Shown one piece after another: positions 47,801-59,800 of a stretch of 64,000 nucleotides of DNA. Location: positions 23,968,001 through 24,032,000 of the forward strand of contig NC_069363.1 in assembly GCF_021730395.1 (NCBI RefSeq). The letters are read 5' to 3'. This DNA comes from Mercenaria mercenaria. Lineage: Eukaryota; Mollusca; Bivalvia; Venerida; Veneridae. The notes beneath the pieces were generated by a model, which saw only the letters and a list, made by a program, of their open reading frames with translations, was not told the DNA's origin and made no database searches. Both the position numbers and the translations under genes were made by a program. The first letter of the stretch is position 1; every line of letters begins with the position of its first letter.

Positions 47801-50800
47801 CGTTATCACGTTATTAGCCCAGTAAACATGTGTAAGGCCGGTCTGATCTTGGTGTATATAATTAATATAGATCATGCGTTTGTTTCGTGTCCGCTCTGTG
47901 TTAATATATGAGTGTTTGGAAAAGGAACTTAGCTTCCGGCAATTCATATTAGAAGTCATCTAATAAGAAACATTATTTTTTACTTACGTGACATGCTTGT
48001 ATATCTGCAACATTACCACTCTCGTCTGTCGAATTATTTGTGGAATTGCTGTTTGATGTGACGGGCGTGAATGAAAATGTACATGTTGTGACTAGAGCAG
48101 TAAACAACGCCAAGAAAATGAGGTAAAAGACTAGATTAGAAATGTGGAACCAAGAGCCATACGCACGCCTAAAAAAAGATCAAAGAAAGTCGGTTATTTC
48201 ATAAAAACTTAAACAAACATGCTTATTTGTTTATTAAGGAGTATCATAACACACGAGAGAATTATATGTTTATGCAATATTATGTCTTTTTATCAATGTA
48301 TATTCTAGGATGAAGGTATTACTACCTTTAAGTGTACACTTTTAGTATTCTTAGGATTCTTATCTCACACAAAAGTTTTAGGCTCATTCGAAACCTAAAT
48401 TTCAATATTTGACTATATAACCATTATAATCTACACACATTATTTCTTAATAAAGTCGTGCCTATTAATGAGGTAAAAGAGTAAATTTAGCGTACCACTT
48501 CATTGTCAAGAACGCTTCACTGACTGGATGAGACAAACACTGAACTCGACCGTGTCGGACCATAGTCTGAAAAATACAGTGACTATTTTGACATTATCTG
48601 GCTTTAGTCATAAATGGTTAAGCAATTTACACAATGATCTTTCATTAATATATCAAATGAGCGGAGTTAATCAAAATAAGGCAGAATCAAAATGCCTTAT
48701 ATGAGATATTAGTCAAAAGCATTGAATGATGACTTTCCAGTTTCATTTACTGGACTTATTAAAGTTAAAGAAGTCTTACTTGCAACTTGGATTGTCGAGT
48801 TGGTCATTTTTTTGTTGGGTTAAACCAAATCAATTATAGCTCTAATGGCGATTTTATAGCTTCCGGTGGTAAAGGAAGAACCCCCAGGTTGCCCCTTCCA
48901 GTATTATTTCAGACACAAGCTGGTACCTGGGTAGAACCACCGACCTACTTCGCATGAAAGAATTCTATATCCATAGCAAGGATTCGAACCCACAGAAGTG
49001 AGAAGTAAGTGATAAGAAGTCGGAGACCATAAACACTAGGCCATGGAGGCCCCTCACGTTGGACAATGATCAAAAGAAGAAACTGGTCAAGGAGATGTTA
49101 ACATGCATCATGTTTCGAGAAAAGACATAAATTTGGCATACACATAGCTTTTAGAAAACGACTCACACTGAACAAAATCAGAGCTATTTGATATAAATTG
49201 CTCATACTTGTACTATGTATATATACTACACTGTATGCATATTCTGAGAATATCCTGCATTTCTTACACTGACTGGGTAATAAAATCTTACATTCAAGGC
49301 AAGCATTGGAGTATAATGTTTTACGACTTTCTCCTTTCCTTTGACATAACGTAGTGGACATTGGAGATACTTGAAGTTGTAGTGAACCTAGAGCAAACAG
49401 AATAGATCAATAAGTATAATGTTGTAATTTCGTAGACATAATAGCTCTGTCAATCTTCATTTCAGATCATTACGATCATAAATTGTGTCCACTGGACACA
49501 GCTGATTCATATCATTTGCGTGAACTTAGATCGAGTTAGAATAGAATAGAATATCTTTGTTCTCCAAACTGGGCCATTTCTGGCAGTTAAATGAACAAAT
49601 GAACACATGAAATAAAATCAAGGAATGACTAAACTACGGACATTAATATGCTGGACTAGGCTCCGCTGTACATAATATTAAAATACCTAGGAGAGTCTTC
49701 TGTAGAAGGGGCAAAACTCCTACAAAAATAGTAGTTAGGACAGTAATAATTTTGTCCCTTGCTGAAATATATGTAACTCAGCAGAGCATAATCCCACATA
49801 CAGTATTTACATGATCGTAATTAATCCGGACAAGCACTCTGATATAAAGTAAGCTATTATGTTGTTACACATACTGGTTTCAACAATTCACACCTCAAGC
49901 TATAACATTCATAGATGTTATTTGCAAAATAGTTGATCATATCAGCATTTTCATTACTCATAAGCCATATGAATTTGTTCTCACTGGACATATTTGTGAA
50001 GTAAGTATTCATATTACCTATTGTCTTATATAGATTTTCACGCTGTGTATTATACGCAGTACATTCAGTAACAAAATGTATCTCATTCTCAACCTCTCCA
50101 GAATGACATAAATCACAATATCTCCTATCAGAAGGAACCTTTTTATACCGTCCAGTTTCAATATTAAGTCTATGAGAACTTATTCTAAAATTAGTAAAAC
50201 AAATTCTAATTTCTTTCTTTTTTATAACTGCAAAATTCTTCTCTTGACCAAGATTTTCTTTAGATAAAGCATATGTACGTATCTTTCCAACTCCTGTTTG
50301 TTTAATATTAGACATTGTACCAGTGAAATGAGCTTTATACATACTAACAAGTCTCTGCTTAACCACAGAATAAAGTTTTCTGTTATACAAATGTCTAGAT
50401 GGTATTTCAGATAGTTCAAGATAAAGTGAATTCCAGATACCCAGCTATTTTTCTTATTTTTAACAGAGAATCACATAACATAACAATAGCCTTTGAAAAA
50501 ACTTAACTGAGCTAACAAAAGCATCAAAATATAGTGGGTATCTACCCAGCATCATTACATGCTTTTTCGTGTACACCTGTAACATACTTCAAGAACTTTT
50601 TATGAAGATTTTCAGAAGGCATATCACTAAAATACTTAAATATATCAAAATTCGGTTTATTTATATTTGAAAGGCTGGTATTTATGGTTGACCATATTTA
50701 AATACTGTATAGCAAAACAGGTTAAACAAATGTAGGATGATATTAGCACTTGGTTAAAAATTACCAAATGCTCTGGTGAGTTTGAAGTTAGCCTTAAGTC

Positions 50801-53800
50801 CTCTTTTGTACAAATCATTTTGACAGACAATAAAAGTACCACTTGAAGAAAGAATTATCCCAAGATACTTATAAGGTGACACATGTTCCACTACAGTTCC
50901 CTTATAAAGATAAATAGATTTAGACAGTCTACCACTTTTACTAAACGTTATTATTTTGGTTTACATTAAATTTACAACTAATCACAATACATTGATAATT
51001 TATCTAAACAACTCTGTAAACCCTTTTCACTGGTTGAAAACAGCACTAAGTCATCAGCATACATGAGACAGCTAAAACTGGTATTTCCCAGGGACACCTG
51101 GTCATCTGAACTATTGAAACATGATGGCAAATCATTAATAAAAAGTTTAAAAAGATTCGGACTCAAGTTGTCGCCCTGCCTTAGGCCAATTATTGCTACA
51201 AAATGTGTTCACAACATATTATCAAGTCTAACATGAATACAATTTAAAAAAAAAAAACATCTGTTTTATAACTTTGTACAGCCGACTAGAGATACCAATT
51301 TTACAAAACTGAATGAATCACACTATCAAAAGCTTTGGCAAAATCAACAAAACATGCATGCACTTTTTGTCCTAAACTGAAATATTTCTCTGTTAAAGTG
51401 CGTAGAACAAACATATGGTCAGAAGTGCGTGAACCAGACTGGAAGCCAATCTGTGCTCTATAAATGATATTATTTTCATCAAAGTATTTCTGAATTTTGG
51501 TATTAAGTATGCTATTATAGAGTTTGGAAAGGCATGGCATAATAGATATCCCTCTGTAATTTGATGGATCATGTGGATCATCTCCCTTGTACAGTGGTTT
51601 AATGTATCCAATTTTCCAAACTGATGGGTACCGACCAGATGACAATATACAATTAAACAGCTTAACTATACATGAAAGAAGTGTGTTCTGACTACAGTTA
51701 AATTCATTCATCAAGTTATCTACAGCTGAAACAAAAAGTTCATACACAGGTTAAGAGGTTTAAAGACATTGCACAAGACTTTATTTCTAACATGATATCC
51801 CATTACATAAAAAGAAACACCAGGGAAAACTTACAGATAAATCTGGACTCCGTCGGTCATGCTTTGAAGTAGTTTGGCATCTATCGAGCGCAGCCTGTGT
51901 ATAAATAATTAAGGATATGCTTTAGCTGATGTTAACAAATGACTTTAAACGAAAATGAAAGGAAAATGTAGCTGCTTCTTACGCACGCCATCAATATCTT
52001 CTATCTCTAAATAGAACAGAATATAACAAAATTTATTTACCAATTATGGATCATAACTGGAATATAAAAGTAGTTTAAAACACATTTATCATAAATGCAA
52101 AATATAAAGATATTATTCCGAGATTCAATGCTATATGAATAGTAACGGCCAAGTTTACCGCTCAGTTGTTAGATTTTATATTGTTGTTGTATTTGGTTTT
52201 ATTGTCATAAACTATAATTTATACATACAACAATATTCGTATTTATTTTCCATGAATATATGATAATCATTGATGGACCTACCATACAGGCATCAGGTAA
52301 ACACTGCACAAGTCCATTCATAGGTGTACCAAATTCCTTTGAACACAACTTCATCACTTCTTCCCACCTTGTGTCATAAAATGTTAAAGCATATCACGTT
52401 TAATTTTCTAATTCGCTAAATTATGATGTTAGGGTTAATCAACAACGATAAATGATTTTTACCATTTTCTTACTTGGGGAAAATATCTAATATCAAACAT
52501 TAGTTGTTTATCTTTGTTTTCAGCAAAATAAGTAACAATATATGCTCTTTCAAAACACAAAGAAAACGGATGTTAAATTAAAGCGGTTAGAAAAATAAAT
52601 GATTAACAAAATTATTGAAAACTCTGAAATAAAAATGATGATAATAATAAAGACTTTATTCAACGATGGAACACGTTCAAATAAATCAGTCTTCCATGAG
52701 GGCATCAGGAAAGCGCATGCATTTACACCAACATTATTACAAAAAGCATAACAATCTATCCGTAAGAAAAGAATTTATCTCAGTTGCTTTCTCAGTTGTA
52801 GAAATATTAATTTAAAAGTTTAGCAGAAATTGCATTTCGTTTGTACTGCGGGAGACCATTACAAATACTTGAACCAGAATATAAATTGACTGATTATTTA
52901 CTTTGGGTGCAGAGAGCTGGTAATCCTACATAACAAAAGATGACTTCAAATGTTATTGTTTTACTTGACGAGTTCATTAATTGGCGATACATGTAAATGA
53001 TTTGGTATATTTACTGTCATTCGCAGTTTTATAGTATTCCGGAGAATCTCTGAAAAGGTTTTTAATGCCACTGTATAATGATTTCAGAAGTCCTCTGCTC
53101 CAAGTGTGTCTGAACACTTTTTTTAGGAAGAAATTTGAAATGAAACCAAATGAAATGAAGTGACCAACAACGTTTTTGTTGACAAGTTTGCTTACAATAT
53201 CCACTCTGAACACTGCTCATTAAATTTAGTTAAACAAAAATATATGACAAAAGTTGTTTCTTTTACTAGGAAAACTTACCATTAAAAGAATTTTAATTCA
53301 TTTCTTATTACTTTCAAGCTAAATCGATGTGCTTGAGAAAAACAATGATTTAAATCTAATGAGGGCTTCCATCAAAACGTACAAACACAATGTATTATAG
53401 TCCATTCTGAATTTAAAGCAATGTCTCGAAATAAAAGTGGAAAACCCTTCACCTATCATGTCTAATTACAGCATATGCCACTTCCGTGTGTCTTTCCCTG
53501 ATAGCAATGTCCATAAACGTATCGTTCTCTGTATTTCGTGTGAATTCTGCTCCCACTGTCATAAGCATCTCTACAGCTGACGGATGGTTCTCCCTGGATG
53601 CCAGGTGTATTGCTGTGTCCTGGAGAAATACAAGTATAGAACAATCAAGCCAAGAAAGAAACTCTACATTTTAAAAGGAATGTACATAAATACAAGAAAT
53701 CAAAGTCAAAGCGACTGCGAGAAAAAATAACGAACACTTTGATTCTACTCTTAGAAATATTTCTGCTTACAAAAAATACGTGTACATCATATGTTTCAAG

Positions 53801-56800
53801 GAAATTTGGAAAACAAAAAGTCGCCATTAATACCCAACGCACAATAATTAAAATATTGAATGTAATGAAACATTAGAAAACAAAATAGATAATGAAGTCA
53901 ATTTCATGAATGACATGTTTCACCTTATCTTTGTTGCAGCAGTCGAGTAAATTTGGATAGACCGTCAGTAACAATTTCATACTCCGTGTGTAACCATTGC
54001 TTGCTGCTAGATGAAGCGGGGAATTGTCCATATTGTCTCTAAATACATAGCAATAAAACATATATAATAGGTATAATATAATTTTACCCTTCGTCTAGTC
54101 AAATTTATGTTAAAGATACTTGCAATCTTGTTCTTTCGCAAAATAATACATTTACTTCTTTTAATCAGAAGAAGTGTTAAAATACAATCTGAAGACTTGA
54201 CTTACTTTGTGACATAGGCGCCTTTCTGCATCAGGAGGGTAATGATTTTAGTGTGACCATTCTGCGCAGCGATGTGCAAAGTGGATAGTCCATCCCCATC
54301 AGTTTCATTTATAATGTTTGGTCCCATTTGGCTGTCAAGAAGCATCTTACAGGTGTTGTAGCGTCCATACCTGTTAAAGTACACAAATAATATTTATTCA
54401 TAGCTTGCCTTACTTCTTCAATATCAGTTTCTTTGTTTTATGCTAAGTATTTTTTTTAAGTTTTGGTATTGGTGACTGATTTGTGTCACAACCTAATCTA
54501 AAAGATCTATAAACCATATATTTGGTTTTCATAAGTAATTTAAAGGACTGGTTTTCTAGATTTTGTTCTTAAACGATTTAATAAATTAGTACATTGAACA
54601 TGCTTTTGTTTCTAAAATACTTTTAAAATCAAAATCAAGAAAAAAAGTCGAGTTGGAATCGAACAAAATGCTCTTCCATTGACCAATACACCCGGAGGAT
54701 TCGTACTTTACGACCTTTTAAATAAAGCTTTATTACTAAGACAGTTAACCTTTAGTACCCATGACAAACCTTTTTTCGAATTTGAATGGCAAAATTAGTC
54801 AAAACAACAAATTCTTGTATATTTCTATAATGTATAATCTGTCAGTACCTAAGTGCCAAGGACTTCTAAAGAAATATAACTAGCACTTTCTGACATCTTA
54901 CAATTTTCTGTTTCTTTGCTGTCTTACGACCTGAAGGTCAGTCCATTTAAAACTTTCTACATCTGTTTTAGAATAAGAACAAATGTTTAAATGTCCGTAG
55001 GAATCATTAAGTTACTAAATCGTTCGTTCTCTTTTATTTTACTTTCTCAAAAAAGTAGCTTATTTTGCATTTTATTATTTTATTTACACGTTTAATTTGT
55101 TTAATTCATACGTACTTTGCTGCGAAATGCAGCGGTGATTTTTTATCATTATCTTTCAAATTTATAGTTGCTCCCAGCTTAATGAGATCGTCAATTGCCA
55201 CCAGGTGCCCTTCTCTAGAAGCATAATGTAACGGTGTGCATCCAAAATTGTCCCGTTCATTCAATAAATTCTTCAAGTCCTTTTAAAGAAAAAAATAGCT
55301 TGAGAAACAGCCTTATTCGTCGGAAAATCATTTGACAAAAGCTGGCATTTATTATTGTTCTGTTAGAATGACAGTTTCAAGGAAACTGCCTTACTGTGAG
55401 TGAAGTAGCGATAGTGTTGGATTACGCGGAAATTGCTCCTAAACATTTTTAAACAAGATTAAAAATGTCTAAATATTTAAAACGTGTCCATGATGTGTTA
55501 CTAATATACATTGTATTTCAACTTTACCCTCTTTGCAATGATTGCTTTAAAACACTTAAGTGAGTTTGGTGTAATAAAACATGAAATGCAACGAAGTGGC
55601 TCTAATGGGAATTTAATTATCATCTTGTGCAGAAGTGTACTTCAATGTGAGATTATAAATTTCAACTACACTTCCAGCCTCATAAACAGTATTTGTACAT
55701 TAATTCGATTTATACTTTTAATCTGAAAATGCTGGTTAATGTGATGAAAATATATTTAAAGTTTCAAAATGGCCCAGATAAAAAGCCGTGAAGTACAGCC
55801 TTCAAGTATATATGGGAGTGCTCTTATCAATTGGGTGAACATGATGGCATACGTAATAACTGTTTAGCAATTTTAATATACATTTGTACATACCTTTAAT
55901 ACAGAACACCCAAAACTGTTTATCGGTGCTCCATATTTGATAGCAAGATGCAGAAAGTTCCTGTTTTCTTTGTCTCTCACCGTTATATCAGCATTCTGCT
56001 TGAGTAGAAAGCTAACAGTTTTCCATCCACCTTTAGAAGACGCGAGAAGCAACGGTGTTCGTTCATTTGTGTCTTGTGCATTAATGTCTGCACCCTAAGA
56101 AAATGTTTGAAAATCAGTCATGTATCAGCAAAGTTGTGCAAAACTGTAACCAGTTTATAAATCACGATAACACGTCTAAATACATGGATAAACATATTTA
56201 ATACGAAAGTTTCAAAATCTGTTTTAATAATGGCTCTTTGTTAGTTAGTGAGTACAATCTATAGAACTGGTGACCCTATCATTTGAAGTATATGGAACTC
56301 GATACTTAACAGATCGTGATTCATATTGCCTGGATGTGTAAATGAACTAAAGAATACTTAAGAATTCGTACATGTTCTATCAGATATACTACAACTGTGA
56401 CGTGGTCAAAATGTGCTGCTCTGTGAAGAGGAGTCATTTTGAGAACATCTGCTGTTAGGACTGCTTGCTTGAATCTTTCAGGCTGCATCTCCTGCATGAG
56501 TTTCACCATATCAATGCTACCCTGAGCACAGGCAAAATGTAGGGGCGTAGAACTGTCCTCCTGTAATATAATAAATCACAGCATGTTAACTTTTTTAATT
56601 ATAAAACTGTACTTCCAAAAGTTTGCTGTACATATTGCAGATGTAACGAACATATGAGAACAAAATATCAAGAAGCTAAACTGGTAGATTTATGATATAT
56701 TCACAAAAAAAGTGCAACTAATATTTCGCATTTTGAAATCAGAGTTAGATATAAATATAACGAATACGAATTCAGCAGTCACTTACTTGCTTTGCATCAA

Positions 56801-59800
56801 CTGGAGCACCTGCTGACAAACACACTTTTACGGCCTGGAATATCAAAATTTCTGTCATTACAAGTATTTAATTTCGTGCTGACTGTTGCTTTTTAAAGCA
56901 ATCCAATGCTTTCTCGTATTTTTCTCACATTAGAGGTTTTGTGTCGTAGTGTGCGGATTACACATATTTATTCTTCTACCACTTGTACATACATGCATGT
57001 TTAACTTTTGATGTTTCCTAAATGCCTATACGTATTTTGTCTGTTGGTAACACGTTATGTTATTTTAATTCAAGTATATAGCAAAATGTCATCAGAACAG
57101 TAACTTGATCTGCAATGAGCCATTCAGCTCTCGTGTGTTTTGTCAGGGCCGATCACATTCTGTACAAGAGTCTATTGGAACCTAGGCCCGGAAAAATCCA
57201 TCCAGGTAGAATAAAACCTTGCAGATCGAGGTAAAGTTTTGATAACCCTGTTATGTATTATCAACTCTTTGGTGAACAGCCCGGTTACCTTACGATTTGA
57301 TCACTGTATTCGAGGAGCTACATTAGCTACCCGTGTGATATAGAGTACAGTACAAAGTTCTGAACCATACCTACAAGGCTATACAGGACATGTCCGCAGA
57401 CTATATTACGAACATGCTGTTCGTTAAGAGGGAAGTGACAAAACTAGGATCAATAGACACGGTATCTTTAGTTGTGCCAAAAATTGGGGTCCTGTTTTAT
57501 TGAACTCTCTCTCAATCAAATTTATATAAGAGATGTTAAATCGACTGCTTATAAACGTCCTGTGCTCAATACCGTACAAACTAACCGATCAATCATTTCT
57601 TTTTAATGCTTAATCTTTATCATTTTAAAATTTGCCACTATAGGTTTTATTTCTGTATTTTCATATTTCTGTTAAGTCAATAGATAAATTATTCTTAAGA
57701 TTCGCAATTGCTGTAAAACACTTCAACGTGTTTCATACAGGAAAAGAGTGTTATGCAATGTTTTACATGCAGTATTATAATAATAGTTTTACACAACATT
57801 TAGTAGTAATCTTTCACACAAGAACAAAGAATGAAAAACTATCACTTAAGCATGTAACATTTTGAAAAAAGAATCACCAGATTAATGGTGCGCTACATTA
57901 TTTCATTAGTAATATTCACCTTTAGATCGCCACTGTTGACAGCACAATGGAGTGGCATATTGTTTTCCTTGTCGGAAAAGCTTAACACGTCTTCTCTTTT
58001 ATAACCTAAAGCCTCAACTGCAAAGTAATCATACATTAATATAATATTTGTTTGTATTTCATTTAAATGAACTGAAAACAATTGTAATAATTGTTAAAAA
58101 CCACAATAGCAAATACAGCAGTTGTTTATGTAACGTTCCTGAAAGTACAACGGTATCATACACCAAAGCGCGGCAGCGAATACATTGTTTGATGTGTCTG
58201 AGTGTATCAAGGTCCCATTTAGCCAACCACGACATACAACAACTGTTTATTTAATGTCTCTGAAAGTATCAAGATTCTAACTACCCAGCCAAGACAGTGA
58301 ATGCAAAAACTGTTTTTAATTTCCCTTAAAGTATAAAAATTCCTTTCGTCAAACCACGACAGCAAACACAAAAATTGTTTATTGAATGACCTAGAAAACA
58401 TCACAGCTTATTTAAATTCGTCTGAAAGTATCAAATTTCCATTTACCCAGCCGCGACATACAAAAATTGTTATCAAATATCTACGGAAGTATCAAGGCTT
58501 CATCTACCCAGTTATGAAAACGAATGCAACAATATTTTCTAATGACACTTAGTTATAAAAATTCCATAAACCAAACCACAACAGCAAATACTAAATGGTT
58601 TATCTAATGACCCAGAATACATCACCGTTCCATTAACCAAACCACGCCACGAATAAAGCAATTGTTTATTAAATGTCTCTGTATGTATCATATTCCCCAA
58701 ACCACGAGAGTAAGTACAACAACTGTTTATCTAAATGTTTCTTAATTATCTAAGTTCCATTTACCAAACCGCGGCAGCGAATACAGCAACTGTTTATCAA
58801 GGTCTTTAAGTGTATCAACGGCCATTCAGAAACTACGACAGCAAGTATAACAATTGTTCATTAAATGTTTCTGAAAATATCAAGGCTCCATTTACCGAAC
58901 CACGATAGCTAATACAATCAAAGCCTTGAAATGTCTGATGAATGCGGGGTTTTGGTAGATTTATTTTCTGTTTAAATGCCAGTGTATGAATATACATGAT
59001 TGTCAGAAATCATTTTAACTTTGGTAGCGGGATAAACCCGCAACCAAAAATAGTTTATCAAATGTCTCTGAAAAAATCAAAGTTTCATTTATCCAACTTC
59101 GATACGCAACAATTGTTTTTCTAACGTCTCTGAAAATATCATTTATTCAACTACGACAGCCGATACAACAATTTAATGTCCGTGAAAAAGTATCAAACTT
59201 CGATTTATCCAACCAGGAAAGCAAAGACACAATTGCGTTTGTCAGAGTCTTAGTATTCTTACATAATAACTTTAATAAAACAAAGTATTTATGAACCAAT
59301 CGCTAAAATGTTCCTTTGACAGAAATATTGTCAAACATGTTAGAAACATACTAGCAGCACATAGCAGGTTCTTTACAGTTATATTTCAATAAAATTACAT
59401 TCTAAGTCGCAGTCTTACTAAAGACTTTTAATTCTGTGATAATCACTTACTGGGAAATTCCGAAAGATATTTATAATTTATGCTCACCGTGTTTGATAAG
59501 AACTTCAAGTGTTCTGGCGGATGCGCATTTTCCTGCAATGTTGATTGGAAAGAACCCATTGTCACATTTTATACATGGTTTGGAACCATTCTCAAGCTGC
59601 AACGAAATACTAATACTTGGTTACAGTGTTACATAAGTCAGAAGCCGTAGAGCATACAAGTCTAGACATGTATCTATAATGTATGTTTACTGACTCTGTA
59701 AAAGGAACTCAACACAGCTGTTACAAAAGCCTGAACTTTCTCTTAAACTCTAAACTTAGCTGAAAAATATCTTTGGAGAATGACCGCGGCGGAATGACTT

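Noticed and set aside
54640-54722. tRNA-like boxes on the minus strand (TGGTCAATGGAAGAGC, then TTGTTCGATTCC).
   Set aside because: Acceptor and anticodon stems cannot be drawn, so not an intact tRNA; too short to call a SINE.
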